DNA of 64,000 nucleotides from Microvirga mediterraneensis (GCF_013520865.1 NZ_JACDXJ010000001.1:2223001-2287000), one strand, 5' to 3'; counted from the first letter of the stretch, positions 8,144-17,076 are shown. Program-made: numbers and translations. The notes: a model not told the origin generated them from the sequence alone.

Positions 8144-8986
8144 GGTGGTGTGGACATTTATCGTAGCCATAAGACAATAGCTGCGAGAGTGACGACGGCT
8201 AGGTAGTTCCTGGCCGTTTTCTCGAAGCGTGTGGCGACGCGACGGAACTGCTTGAGCTTTGAGAAGCAACACTCGATGAGGTGGCGCTGAGCATAAAGAT
8301 GCTTGTCGAGCGGGTGCTTGTGGGCGCGCGACGGATTGTTCGGGAACACGGCGACAGCGCGCTTTGCGGCAAATTTCTGACGCCGGCGATCGAAGTCATA
8401 GGCGGCATCGGCCATCACCACTTGGGCGGGCAGTCCCCCCACCAGTAGATCGGCATGGGGCGCGTCACCGGAATGGCCAGCGGGTGAGGCGGAAGCGAAC
8501 GGGACAGCCCGGCCCCTCACCGCCATGTGGATCTTGGTGCTCAGGCCACCGCGTGAGCACCAAGGGCCTGATCTTCAGGCCCCCTTTTGGTCCCGTCCGC
8601 ATGCGGGTGAGCGCGCACGGTGGTCAATCGACGATCAAGTATTCGAAGTCCGGATCGTCCGATAGGGCTATGAACATGCGCTACCAGACCCCTTTGGCGC
8701 TCCAGCGACTGAACCGATGAAAGGCACTGTTCCACTCGCCGAACACCGCGGGCAGATCGCGCCAAGGCGAGCCGGTACGCACGATCCATAGAACGCCCTG
8801 GTCAAACATCCGGTTGTCGCGGCCCGTCAAGCCCTTCTGGTCGGGACGACCGATGATCAGCGGCGCGAGCTGCGCCCAGTGATCATTGTTGAGCCCCAAG
8901 CGGTCCATCACACCCAAGAGAGCCTCCAAAAGGCAATCTTGAATTACAGTTAGACTCTCCAGGATAACCTAAGAGCCCACACCGCC
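8144..8986 (-). mobile_element. Decayed IS5-family (IS427-group-like) insertion sequence
   Basis: About 843 bp, bounded by imperfect inverted repeats: GGTGGTGTGGAC at 8144-8155 and GCCCACACCGCC at 8975-8986, whose reverse complement is GGCGGTGTGGGC (10 of 12 matches). The length and enclosed DDE transposase fit the IS427 group. No matching target duplication is visible beside the repeats. The transposase gene is broken in three places, so the copy cannot move unaided. The exact ends are inferred from the repeats. Confidence 0.65.
8158..8929 (-). pseudogene. IS5-family transposase, inactivated
   Basis: The N-terminal part (8929-8681) reads MDRLGLNNDHWAQLAPLI ... FHRFSRWSAKGVW and then meets TAG where family members have Arg or Gln. 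Reading on in the same frame gives RMFIALSDDPDFEYLIVD. There a missing base near 8625 turns an expected DSTTVRAH into a stop. A second missing base near 8559, in what should be ALGRSRGGLSTKIH, restores a frame that runs to the normal C-terminus ECCFSKLKQFRRVATRFEKT. The DDE catalytic segments are therefore split over three frames. Two-frame IS5 elements with programmed frameshifting exist, but the nonsense codon and two separate deletions argue for decay here. Confidence 0.8.
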
Positions 8987-9113
8987 CAGCGGAACCGATG
9001 CCTCAAAACGAAACGTGCGCGATTTTATGTCTCGCGCACGCTTGATACGTCTGAGTCGTTCTGGCCCTTATCCCTGCTCTGAAACAGGGGGGCATTGACC
9101 TGCCACCGAAGCT

Positions 9114-10043
9114 TCATCCAATGGCGTTTAGAGCCTCGACCGGTGATAGGCCGCATGGCGCGACAGGAGCAAGGGGCCAGCGCGCGGAGCCTGTCCGTTG
9201 CGCAGCGCGATGGTCCCTTGCGGTTCGTAGGGCTTTGGAGAACGCCTGCGGCGTCTGATAACCCAAGGAAGAGTGGGGTCTCTCGGTGTTGTAATCCTCG
9301 ACCCAGGCGGCGATCAGCTCGCGGGCATGATCCAGTCCGAAGAACAGGCTCTCGTTCAACAGTTCATCGCGCATGCGGCCGTTGAACGACTCGATGTAGC
9401 CGTTCTGCATCGGCTTGCCTGGGGCAATGTAATGCCACTCGATCCGGTGCTCGGTGCACCAGGCGAGGATGGCATTCGAGGTCAGTTCGGTGCCGTTATC
9501 GGACACAATCATCCCCGGCGTGCCGCGTCGCTCAATCAGGGTCGTCAGCTCCCGGGCGACCCGCTTGCCTGAGATCGAGGTGTCGGGGATCGCCGCCAGG
9601 CACTCCCGTGTCACGTCATCGACGACGTTCAGAATGCGAAAGCGCCGGCCGTTCGCGAACTGGTCATGGACAAAGTCCAGCGACCAGCGCGCATTGGCCT
9701 TCGCCTCCACCAGAATGGGCGCTCGCGTGCCGACCGCCCGCCGACGTGCCTGACGTTTGCGAACGCCCAGACCCTCCTCACGGTAGAGGCGGTAGATCCG
9801 GTTGAGACCCGCCGTCTCGCCCTCACGCCGAAGCAGCACGAACAGCCGCCGATAACCAAACCGACGCCGTTCCCGCGCCAGGTCACGCAGGCGGCCGCGC
9901 AAGACGGCATCGTCCGGCCGGCATGAGCGGTATCGGATCGTGCTTCGGTCAGCCCCGATCAGGGTACAGGCCCGCCGCTCCGACAGGCCGAAGCCGGCCT
10001 GCAGGTGCGCGACGGCTTCGCGCTTCGCGGCGGGCCCTACCAC
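9114..10043 (-). CDS. IS3-family transposase OrfB (integrase catalytic domain)
   Basis: 309 residues. It has an HTH_21 region near the N-terminus ([16 protein letters not shown]) and then an rve integrase core with the DDE triad in [17 protein letters not shown] and NGYIESFNG, and the C-terminal [14 protein letters not shown] typical of IS3. It is normally produced as an OrfAB fusion by -1 frameshifting; the nominal GTG start at 10043 lies inside the overlap. Cuts and joins IS ends during copy-out transposition. The C-terminal tail past residue 280 is longer than in many relatives and runs to the left terminal repeat. Confidence 0.88.
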   Translation of the reverse strand: MVGPAAKREAVAHLQAGFGLSERRACTLIGADRSTIRYRSCRPDDAVLRGRLRDLARERRRFGYRRLFVLLRREGETAGLNRIYRLYREEGLGVRKRQARRRAVGTRAPILVEAKANARWSLDFVHDQFANGRRFRILNVVDDVTRECLAAIPDTSISGKRVARELTTLIERRGTPGMIVSDNGTELTSNAILAWCTEHRIEWHYIAPGKPMQNGYIESFNGRMRDELLNESLFFGLDHARELIAAWVEDYNTERPHSSLGYQTPQAFSKALRTARDHRAAQRTGSARWPLAPVAPCGLSPVEALNAIG

Positions 10044-10303
10044 TTTTTTGAGAGGAGATCGCGCAGGGCCGAGGCATCCAGCATGGATTCGGCTAACAGC
10101 TTCTTCAGTCTGGCGTTCTCGTCTTCCAGCGCCTTGAGGCGCTTGGCGTCCGAGACGTCCATGCCGCCGTACTTGGCCTTCCAGTTATACAGGGTGGCTT
10201 CCGACATGCCGTGCTTGCGGCACAGATCGGCCGCCTTTGCCCCAGCCTCCTGCTCGCGCAGGATCCCGATGATCTGTTCTTCCGTAAACCGTGAACGCTT
10301 CAT
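10037..10303 (-). CDS. IS3-family transposase OrfA (helix-turn-helix)
   Basis: 88 residues. It has an HTH_8/transposase_8 fold at 5-50 ([39 protein letters not shown]) and then a leucine-zipper-like helix ([17 protein letters not shown]). It binds the terminal repeats and, fused to OrfB, directs catalysis. The final codons TCA AAA AAG TGG TAG contain the frameshift site. ATG at 10303 is the clear start ([10 protein letters not shown]). Confidence 0.88.
   Translation of the reverse strand: MKRSRFTEEQIIGILREQEAGAKAADLCRKHGMSEATLYNWKAKYGGMDVSDAKRLKALEDENARLKKLLAESMLDASALRDLLSKKW
10043..10049 (-). other. Programmed -1 frameshift site A6G of the IS3 element
   Basis: On the minus strand the heptamer AAAAAAG ends orfA (S-K-K-W-stop). 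A -1 slip changes the reading to S-K-K-V-V-G-P-A-A and enters orfB, giving the OrfAB transposase. This placement is standard for IS407-group elements. Confidence 0.75.
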
Positions 10304-10455
10304 GGTCCGTCCTTATGATGGGCCGGACTCTAACTCCAGTTGGAGGGAAATCTCAGGGGCAGGTCAGAGGAAACCGCCCCCTACTTCATGGGCGTACTCT
10401 GTCTCGCCGCGACTCATGACTAGATTAAGATCTAACAGGACGTAGTTCGCAGAGA

Positions 10456-13083
10456 TTATCCTATCCGCATAAGGACAGCCCTAACTTCATTCGCGGCTTG
10501 GCATGCGCTTTTGAGGGGACCCGATAGCCTCACGCCGTTGTTGCAGGCTTGCTCGAGTTCGGTGCATTTCCTCGCAAGGTCTGAGAAACCCAGAAGAGCA
10601 GCTTGCGAGATAAGTGAGTGAGCCTGTTTGGCGAGCTGCTCGCGGTCCAGAGATTTGCTTTCCTTCGCAATCAGGACCTGCAACTGCTCGTCCAATCGGG
10701 CTAGCCACAATCCGACCCGCTCAGGACCCATCATGCTCCGGAATTCCAAGAAGCTTTTCTCGTCGAAGCCGGAACTGGCGATGCTTGCTGTGGTAGTAGC
10801 AAGTGGCTTGTCTTGAATGGTTTCAGGTTGCTCGCTGACAGGCAACCACTCGCCAAGTTTTCGGAGCAAGTCCTCTCGCTTCATGGGCTTGCCGATATGA
10901 TCGTCCATGCCAGCTCGCTTGAACTGCCTGACTTGCTGAGGCAATACGTTCGCTGTCATTGCGATGATCGGAACACTGCTCAGGGGAGGGGGCAATGCAC
11001 GGATTGCCTGCGTGGCCGCAAGTCCATCCATGCCAGGCATCTGTACGTCCATCAATACAAGGTCATAGGTCTTGCGTCGAACGGCCTCTATGGCTTCGCT
11101 CCCGTTCCAGGCGATATCGACCTCGTGGCCCTCGGCTTCGATCAGAAATTTCGCGAGCTCCTGGTTGACTTCTATATCCTCGGCCAAAAGAATTCGAGAT
11201 GGTTTCGCTTTTGGAGTATTCGCGATGAGGTTCTGTGGGGCGAGAGTATACTCACCACGCGGCAGCGATAGCTCTATCCAGAATATTGATCCGCGACCCT
11301 CTTCACTTTCGACGCCGATCTCGCCGCCCATCAGTTCGACCAAACGTTTCGAGATGGCGAGCCCGAGGCCAGTTCCCCCGAACTCGCGACTGATGGAATG
11401 GTCGATTTGAGAAAAGCGCTTGAACAGGCGATCGCGCTTCTCAGATGGGATCCCGATCCCGGTATCGATAACGGAGATCTGAAGGGATTCGCCCTGGGGC
11501 GATGAACCCTTATACTGCGCGCGAACCGTAATTTGGCCCTCACGGGTGAATTTGACCGCATTGTTTAGAAGATTGAGCAGGATCTGGCGAAGGCGCGTTT
11601 CATCGCCGACAAGGATGCTGGGGATGTCGGAATCCCATTCGGTCCGAAGCTCGACTTCTTTTTTCTCAATGATGCTGCTGACGATCGAGACAGTATTGTC
11701 GATAAGAGCAATGAGTGAAAATGGCTCTTGTTGAAGGACGATTTGATCGGCCTCGATGCTTGATAAATCCAGGACATCATTGGCGACGGTCAAAAGGGCT
11801 GAGGCTGAGATCTGGATCAACTCTGCATATCGACGCTGCTGTACATCGAGATCCCCATCAAGAAGGCGCTCCGTATAGCCAATGATGCCGTTCAGGGGTG
11901 TGCGAAACTCATGACTCATGGTCGCCAGGAAGTCGGTCTTCGCATTGTTGGCGAGTCTTGCTTCGTCTAAAGCTCTTTCTGCAATGTTCTTTGCCGCCAT
12001 GAGCTCATGCTCACGGTCGGATACCACCTTCCCCATGCGGTTGAGGACCCGTCCAAGAAGTCGAACCTCGCCAGCGCCGCCCTCCGGATACACTACGGTG
12101 AAATCTCCGTGTTCGAGAGCCCTGGCGGTATAAATCAGGTCGCGCAATGGACGGAGGATAAGCAGTTCCGCTCCAAGGATGCCCAGAATGATGGATCCGC
12201 CGATAATAAGCGTGATCAGGCTCAAGCGGAAACGAAGGACGCCATTGATCTCCCCGATAACCGAGTTGTGATTGATGCCGAGTGCAAGGACGGCATTCGT
12301 ATATGGAAGCGGTCGAAAGACGAACAGGCGAAGTTTTCCACTCAGATCTGGAACTTCGTTCACTCCCTGAGGCTGGGCGATGGCTCTCTGCGCCGCAGGA
12401 CGATTGCCTATACTTGTTCCAATGAGATCGCCCATGGGCGGATAATGCATGAGAAGCATTCCATCTTGGTCGATCAGGAACATGCTGATGTCCGCAGGGA
12501 AGCCATCCTGCGCCGAGGCACCGAGAAAGAGATTTGATGCAATCTCCAAAGAAAGAATGCCGGTTACCTGCCCATCATGGATGATCGGAAATGCGGCCGT
12601 CATCGTCAGGGTGCCGGTCTTCTGGTCGGTTCCGAGATCGCCAAGGGCAAAGGCACGCTCCTGAATGGCCCTTTTGTAGGACTCACGGCCGCTCAGGTCG
12701 GCGTTCTTGATGGCAGGCGTGTCTGCGCAAATCACATTGCCTGTGAGATCGGAGAGCTGAAGTGAGGTCGCCCATTGATGGATCGTGACGTGACGTGACA
12801 GGATCGCGTCACATGCAGAACCGCCAGCTCGAACCTCCGGCATGTCGGCAATGACGCTCAACACGACTTGAGCGTCATCAACGATTTTGCGCTGGTTGGT
12901 TACGGCGTAGGAGGCAAAGAACTCAGCACGTTCATGAGTAACACGAATAGCCCAGTCACGTTCGTTGCCGGCAAACTGAACGAGAGCAGCCACCAGGGGG
13001 GCAAGAGCAGCAACGCCGATGAGGAGAAACCGCCAAACGAGACTTCTATGATGCAGCCATCCTATCGCGGCTTTCCTGGGCAT
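10456..13083 (-). CDS. Hybrid sensor histidine kinase with receiver and Hpt-like domains
   Basis: 875-residue inner-membrane sensor. A membrane helix at about 17-37 and another at about 288-308 enclose a ~250-residue extracytoplasmic PDC/Cache sensor. HAMP follows at about 310-360, and the HisKA domain has the phospho-accepting H391 in [10 protein letters not shown]. The ATPase domain shows [26 protein letters not shown] and GGTGLGLAI. The receiver domain (about 629-745) carries D679 in [13 protein letters not shown], and the C-terminal Hpt-like helix bundle (about 775-870) has candidate H822 ([14 protein letters not shown]). It lies 48 nt downstream of a LuxR-type regulator on the same strand, its probable partner through an H-D-H-D relay. 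The ligand is unknown. Confidence 0.9.
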   Translation of the reverse strand: MPRKAAIGWLHHRSLVWRFLLIGVAALAPLVAALVQFAGNERDWAIRVTHERAEFFASYAVTNQRKIVDDAQVVLSVIADMPEVRAGGSACDAILSRHVTIHQWATSLQLSDLTGNVICADTPAIKNADLSGRESYKRAIQERAFALGDLGTDQKTGTLTMTAAFPIIHDGQVTGILSLEIASNLFLGASAQDGFPADISMFLIDQDGMLLMHYPPMGDLIGTSIGNRPAAQRAIAQPQGVNEVPDLSGKLRLFVFRPLPYTNAVLALGINHNSVIGEINGVLRFRLSLITLIIGGSIILGILGAELLILRPLRDLIYTARALEHGDFTVVYPEGGAGEVRLLGRVLNRMGKVVSDREHELMAAKNIAERALDEARLANNAKTDFLATMSHEFRTPLNGIIGYTERLLDGDLDVQQRRYAELIQISASALLTVANDVLDLSSIEADQIVLQQEPFSLIALIDNTVSIVSSIIEKKEVELRTEWDSDIPSILVGDETRLRQILLNLLNNAVKFTREGQITVRAQYKGSSPQGESLQISVIDTGIGIPSEKRDRLFKRFSQIDHSISREFGGTGLGLAISKRLVELMGGEIGVESEEGRGSIFWIELSLPRGEYTLAPQNLIANTPKAKPSRILLAEDIEVNQELAKFLIEAEGHEVDIAWNGSEAIEAVRRKTYDLVLMDVQMPGMDGLAATQAIRALPPPLSSVPIIAMTANVLPQQVRQFKRAGMDDHIGKPMKREDLLRKLGEWLPVSEQPETIQDKPLATTTASIASSGFDEKSFLEFRSMMGPERVGLWLARLDEQLQVLIAKESKSLDREQLAKQAHSLISQAALLGFSDLARKCTELEQACNNGVRLSGPLKSACQAANEVRAVLMRIG

Positions 13084-13131
13084 GTGATTCCTGTCCGTCA
13101 GCTCGCGCCCTTATGGATGTTCTCGATCTAT

Positions 13132-13815
13132 TCAATGAGCGTGAGCTGAATGAGAATCGCCCAGGTATGCGCGTGTGGCCGCAACGGCCGCTGCCGCCCG
13201 GTTGTTGACGCCGAAATGCCGAAAGATCGCTGCGAGATGGACTTTCACAGTTCCTTCGCCGAGCTTGAGAGCCAATGCGATTTCCTTGTTTGATTTGCCC
13301 TTTATGAGCAGTTCAAGAACCTCTTGCTGGCGTCTTGTAAGCATGTAGACGGGATCGGCCTCGTCCGTCTCCACGAGACCACGTTTTTCATGGACCTCTT
13401 CCTCCGAGATGGCATCAACGTCCGCTAGCAAGGAGGGGACATACAGATTCCCTTCGAGGACGGCTCGGAGCGCTCCCGTCAATTCCGCAACGCTGAGGCT
13501 TTTGGGAACGTATCCGTGAACGCCGGCTTCGAGTGACGAAAGAATATCGCGGCGAGATTGGGAGCCAGAGACGACCGCAACCCTTGCGTTCGGAAAATTC
13601 TCACGAACCATGCGCAGGTTCGTCAGCGTGGTCATTCCAGGCATTGAAAGATCGAGCAACGCCACGGAAACGTCAGAGTTGCGATCGAGAAGTTCGAGAG
13701 CTTCGTTGAGGGATCCTGCCTCAATAATCTGCGAGAATCCGAGCTGCGTCGTCAGGATCGCACTGACTGCCATTCTAAAGTAACTATCGTCGTCGGCGAT
13801 AAGACCTATACGCAT
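13132..13815 (-). CDS. NarL/FixJ-family response regulator (REC + LuxR HTH)
   Basis: 227 residues. The receiver domain at about 1-118 has the acidic pair DD (IADDD), the phosphorylatable Asp in VALLDLSMPG and the conserved Lys in VPKSL. The LuxR-type DNA-binding domain at about 155-215 shows LTRRQQEVLELLIKGKSNKE and GEGTVKVHLAAIFRHFGV. ATG at 13815 is preceded by GGAGAAGG and is chosen over an upstream TTG at 13839. It is the first gene of a two-gene operon with the hybrid kinase and faces an unusually long AT-rich upstream region, beyond which lies a divergent outer-membrane protein gene, a plausible target. Confidence 0.9.
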   Translation of the reverse strand: MRIGLIADDDSYFRMAVSAILTTQLGFSQIIEAGSLNEALELLDRNSDVSVALLDLSMPGMTTLTNLRMVRENFPNARVAVVSGSQSRRDILSSLEAGVHGYVPKSLSVAELTGALRAVLEGNLYVPSLLADVDAISEEEVHEKRGLVETDEADPVYMLTRRQQEVLELLIKGKSNKEIALALKLGEGTVKVHLAAIFRHFGVNNRAAAAVAATRAYLGDSHSAHAH

Positions 13816-14669
13816 GGCCTTCTCCAATGCTTGCGCCAAATCACAATCACAGTTGAACCCAAAGTGCGGATTGGGTCATGGGATGCGGGTCCCTTCATCC
13901 TTTTAACAGGTCCTATTTCAATAATGATATAATGTTAATTGTCGAGCCCATTTAGGCCGTTTTCTGCCCCTAGCGAGTGAAGGGCAGGTGACGAGAGGTC
14001 ACTTTATGAAGCTGTGAACCCTGTAACGGGTGTTCCAAGCGCGGCTTGCGAATGAAATTTATCAAGCATATTACACCGAGCTTTTCAATAAAATATAGGA
14101 ATATCAAATCATTAGTCTGTTTAAGATGCGCATGTCTTTTCTCAACTCGGTGTGATGGTAGTTTTGTTCCGATGAGGTGGGGTGACGATATATAGGGCGC
14201 ATTAATGCATTATATATTTGCATAATTGCATAATGTTCCAGGTTTCTATTACCCGGTCTCCTTATTTTCAGGAGGAATTTATTTTCAAGTAGTCCTGTGG
14301 GGCTGCATGATCTAATATTAGATCTATTAGATCATGATAGTGGTCGAACATATACGATGTTGAAGGAAAGCCTCTCATCGAGGCGATTGCTGGATCAATG
14401 AAATTTGTAGATGCCAGTTCAGAACAATAATCCCCTCTCAAATTATTAGATTGTGCTTATTGGCAAGCCTCGACAGGGAGCGAATACCTGTTGCCCGTAT
14501 ATCGACGCGCTCGCCGACGGCTTATTTCGCGACTCGATGGGACCCTTACTGAACGGCCTGATCGGATTAAGTTTTAAGCTTAACGCATTCTTCATCGATC
14601 CGGAATATCATTTCAATACTGCCGAGATAACGTGGCAGTGCGTGTTCCGGTGAGTAGAGAAGTGCTTCG
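13816..14669. other. AT-rich intergenic region between response regulator and outer-membrane protein
   Basis: 854 bp without a convincing gene, visibly richer in A and T than everything around it, especially 14040-14460. It contains nested dyads: TGCATTATATATTTGCATAA at about 14206-14225, a continuing TTGCATAATG, and the composite palindrome listed separately. A 66-codon TTG-started frame at 14453-14653 has no family signature and is not called. The region probably holds divergent promoters and operator sites, and its base composition suggests horizontal origin or a nucleoid-protein binding region. Confidence 0.5.
14306..14336. promoter_or_regulatory. Composite palindrome, candidate operator
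   Basis: A perfect 16-bp palindrome GATCTAATATTAGATC (14309-14324) overlaps a perfect 11-bp inverted repeat CATGATCTAAT (14306-14316) / ATTAGATCATG (14326-14336). The arrangement offers three TTAGATC/GATCTAA half-sites, as expected for a dimeric or cooperative regulator. It lies in the intergenic space between the response regulator and the outer-membrane protein gene. The binding protein is unknown; the neighbouring LuxR-type regulator is the obvious candidate by position only. Confidence 0.5.
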
Positions 14670-15428
14670 ATGAAAACGATCAATATTGCGGCCCTGACGT
14701 GCCTTTTCGCGGTGACAAGTTCCGCCGCCGTGGCGGCTGATCTTTCGCGTGTATTCGTATCTTCGTCTTCTATGGGGCGTGACTACAGAGAAAGCTCTCG
14801 CGGTCTGTATCTACGAGGGACAGTGGGCTACGTCGACTACAAGCACCCCGAGGCGGACTTCGCCAATCAGCCTGCTATCAGCAATATCAGTCACGAGAGC
14901 CTGAACAACACTGCTGTCGTTGGGGCCGGCGTCGGGTACCGCTTCAATGCCAATGTCCGCGCGGACGTGACGCTGGATCATGCTTTCGACGCGCGCTTCA
15001 AAGGTGTCGTAGCTCCAGCCTCTCTCAATGCGGTATCCATAACGGATCAGGCCCAGTTCCAGTCCTCGACATTCATGGTGAACGGCTATCTCGATTTCAG
15101 GCCAGTTATGGGCTTCACCCCGTATGTTGGTGCGGGTGTCGGCATAGCGCACAACATTTTCTCTCGTCAGGTGCTGGCGACCTATGATCCGGCAACAGGG
15201 ATAGAAACCGCCGTACGCATCGCAGGAGGCGACGATTTCAGTCTCGCCTGGGCGCTGATGGCTGGCGTCGGTTATCAGCTATCGTCGAATTTCTCACTCG
15301 ATCTTGGATACCGCTACGCCAGTCTGGGCGCCGTGAAAACACGCTCTTATGACACAGGGATCGGAGTTGATATGGAATCGATCGGTGCCCACGAGATGCG
15401 ATTGGGCGTTCGGTACAGCTTCAATTGA
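14670..15428 (+). CDS. Outer-membrane beta-barrel protein (Omp25/porin-like)
   Basis: 252 residues with an N-terminal signal peptide (MKTINIAALTCLFAVTSSAA, likely cleaved after AVAA near residue 23). The rest alternates in beta-strand fashion (GLYLRGTVGYVDY, VGAGVGYRFNANVRADVTLDHAF, VNGYLDFRPVMGFTPYVGAGVGIAHN, LGVRYSFN) and ends in an aromatic-terminal strand typical of BamA-inserted barrels. It resembles the OmpA-like 8-stranded barrels of Rhizobiales. The start ATG at 14670 follows a weak GAGAAG. It is divergent from the two-component operon across the AT-rich region, so it may be part of that regulon. Confidence 0.82.
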   Translation: MKTINIAALTCLFAVTSSAAVAADLSRVFVSSSSMGRDYRESSRGLYLRGTVGYVDYKHPEADFANQPAISNISHESLNNTAVVGAGVGYRFNANVRADVTLDHAFDARFKGVVAPASLNAVSITDQAQFQSSTFMVNGYLDFRPVMGFTPYVGAGVGIAHNIFSRQVLATYDPATGIETAVRIAGGDDFSLAWALMAGVGYQLSSNFSLDLGYRYASLGAVKTRSYDTGIGVDMESIGAHEMRLGVRYSFN

Positions 15429-15461
15429 GAGAAGCCTGTATTAGCAATTTCAACGGAGACT

Positions 15462-15552
15462 TAGAGCATTTTTCGGTGAAGTGGATCCGGTTCACCGCCG
15501 AAAAGTGCGGTCAAACAAGAGAGGTGATTCCACGTCAGTGGAAACAGCTCTA
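15462..15552. repeat. Palindromic intergenic repeat (MITE/REP-like)
   Basis: A 91-bp unit bounded by TAGAGC (15462-15467) and GCTCTA (15547-15552). Inside are two hairpins: CGGTGAA / TTCACCG around a 10-nt loop at about 15474-15497, flanked by GCATTTTT and GAAAAGTGC, and TTCCAC-gtca-GTGGAA at 15528-15543. From memory, very similar units are dispersed in Methylobacteriaceae and other Rhizobiales genomes. It sits between convergent genes. Only one copy is in the window, so the repeat nature is inferred. Confidence 0.55.
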
Positions 15553-15669
15553 GTCTTCTTTCGTTATCCAAGCCTCACGAAGTCACGCGATAGCTCCAGG
15601 TCTTCTTGGCATAGCGACTGCAGGCGGAACTTCGCGGAAGGGGTTTCGCAGCCTGAAGGAATTGATGAT

Positions 15670-16545
15670 TTACGCAACCCGGCCCGCGCGCCTCAGAAGG
15701 CGCTCGGCACGCAGGAGGTGCGGCCGGTCTAGCATTTCGCCGTTGACCCCCACGACGCCCGCTCCCGGATGGGCCTTGAAGGCCTCTATCACGGACTGCG
15801 CTCGCTCGATGGCTTCGGCGGATGGTGTAAAAGCCTCGTTGATCACCGGCACCTGAGCCGGATGGATCGCCATCTTGGCGACGAAGCCATCCCGCCGGGC
15901 CGTCAGGCATTCGGCTTCAAGGCCGTCCATGTCGCGGAAATTGGTGAACACGGAATCGATCGCGTCGATGCCTGCCGCCGCAGCCCCGAAAAGGGTGAGC
16001 GAGCGGGCGAGTCGGTATGGGTCCGTATAGACGCCGTCATGCGTGCGATTGGCCTCGGCGCCGAGATCGGCCGACAGGTCCTCGCCGCCCCAGGTCAGGC
16101 CCATGAGCCGGTGACTCGCGCCTGCGAAGGTGCCGAGCGCAAACACGCCGGCGGCATTCTCCGTGGCGATGGCGAGGATGCGCGTGCCCCCGTCATCCAG
16201 GCCGAATTCCGCTTCGCGCACCGCCAGCTTCGCACCGAGATGCGCGACGTCCGGGCCTCCGACCGTCTTGGGTAGAACGATCCCATCGGGCGCGGACTTC
16301 ATGACGTCGTCGAGATCCTCGTCGATGAGGCCCGTGGTCAGTCCGTTGACGCGCACGAAGAGGCGGGGACGTCGTGCTTCCTGCCGCTGCTCGGCAAGAA
16401 AGGCGGCCGTGATGCGCCGGGCCTCCTCCTTGGCATCGAGTGCAACCGAGTCCTCCAGGTCGATGAGGAGCACGTCGGCTCCCGAACCCAAGCCCTTCTC
16501 GAGCTTCCTTAGGCTGTCACCCGGCACGAAAAGCAATGAGCGCAT
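15670..16545 (-). CDS. HpcH/HpaI aldolase / citrate-lyase-beta-like CoA ester lyase
   Basis: 291 residues of the TIM-barrel CitE/malyl-CoA lyase family: RSLLFVPGDSLRKLEKGLGSGADVL is the hallmark N-terminus. IDLEDSV, a conserved Arg in LFVRVNG and the Mg-binding glutamate in ATENAAGVF followed by GGEDLSADLG mark the active site. It likely cleaves or hydrolyses a malyl-CoA-like ester such as L-malyl-CoA or beta-methylmalyl-CoA. Its ATG overlaps the stop of the upstream MaoC gene (TGATG), so the two are translationally coupled; together they fit a mesaconyl-CoA/malyl-CoA interconversion step of the ethylmalonyl-CoA pathway or a related acid pathway. The exact substrate is not determined. Confidence 0.82.
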   Translation of the reverse strand: MRSLLFVPGDSLRKLEKGLGSGADVLLIDLEDSVALDAKEEARRITAAFLAEQRQEARRPRLFVRVNGLTTGLIDEDLDDVMKSAPDGIVLPKTVGGPDVAHLGAKLAVREAEFGLDDGGTRILAIATENAAGVFALGTFAGASHRLMGLTWGGEDLSADLGAEANRTHDGVYTDPYRLARSLTLFGAAAAGIDAIDSVFTNFRDMDGLEAECLTARRDGFVAKMAIHPAQVPVINEAFTPSAEAIERAQSVIEAFKAHPGAGVVGVNGEMLDRPHLLRAERLLRRAGRVA

Positions 16546-17024
16546 CACGCATTCCTCTTGCGCATGAAAGCCTGCCGGCGGCATTCGGCCACGAGCGTCC
16601 CGTCCTGCTTGTAGGCACGGTGAATGAAGTCGACGATGCCTGCATCGGCGCGCGATTTCGACTCGCGCTTGGCGACGATCTCCGTCGTCGCATTGATGGT
16701 ATCGCCTTCGAACAGGGGCGCGGGGAACTTCACGTCCGTCATGCCGAGATTGGCGATGGTCGTGCCCACCGTTGTGTCGTTGACGGAGATCCCGATCAGG
16801 AGGCCGAGCGTGAACAGGGAGTTCATGAGCGGCTTACCCCATTCCGTCTCGGTGGCGCAGAAATGCGCGTCGATGTGGAGCGGCTGCGGGTTCAGGGTCA
16901 TGTTGGAGAACAGCATGTTGTCCATCTGCGTCACCGTTCTCGTGAGACGGTGCCTGATGGTCGTTCCGACGACGAAGTCCTCGAAATAAAGGCCACCCCT
17001 CGGGTGTCTGCTCTCATCGCTCAT
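16545..17024 (-). CDS. MaoC-family dehydratase (hot-dog fold)
   Basis: 159 residues with one hot-dog domain. GGLYFEDFVVGTTIRHRLTRTVTQ starts the fold and NMTLNPQPLHIDAHF holds the hydratase-2-like catalytic motif, where the usual D-x-N-P-x-H appears as T-L-N-P-Q-P-L-H. It adds water to an enoyl-CoA, plausibly mesaconyl-CoA or a related branched substrate. The first Asp of the motif is not evident, which may shift the substrate or catalytic detail. It is the first gene of a two-gene unit with the downstream CoA ester lyase. Confidence 0.78.
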   Translation of the reverse strand: MSDESRHPRGGLYFEDFVVGTTIRHRLTRTVTQMDNMLFSNMTLNPQPLHIDAHFCATETEWGKPLMNSLFTLGLLIGISVNDTTVGTTIANLGMTDVKFPAPLFEGDTINATTEIVAKRESKSRADAGIVDFIHRAYKQDGTLVAECRRQAFMRKRNA

Positions 17025-17076
17025 GACGTAACCTCATCGTTTCGAGCGGCATGTTGGTTACCATGCCTTTGCGGCA

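Larger units (their letters stand above)
9096..10366 (-). mobile_element. IS3-family (IS407-group-like) insertion sequence, apparently intact
   Basis: 1271 bp element with terminal inverted repeats beginning TGACCTGCC at 9096 and, on the other strand, TGACCTGCC ending at 10366; the match continues with gaps for about 26 bp. It carries orfA and orfB on the minus strand with an A6G slippery heptamer between them, and both frames look undamaged. Flanking tetranucleotides (GCAT and GAGG) differ, so no target duplication is seen. That suggests loss by recombination or a composite rearrangement with the neighbouring IS5 relic. Confidence 0.85.

Noticed and set aside
8364..8720. Plus-strand frame of 118 codons within the IS5 relic
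   Set aside because: Lies opposite recognisable transposase sequence.
14453..14653. 66-codon frame with TTG start in the AT-rich region
   Set aside because: No ribosome binding site, no hydrophobic or domain pattern, and placed in a region that looks regulatory.
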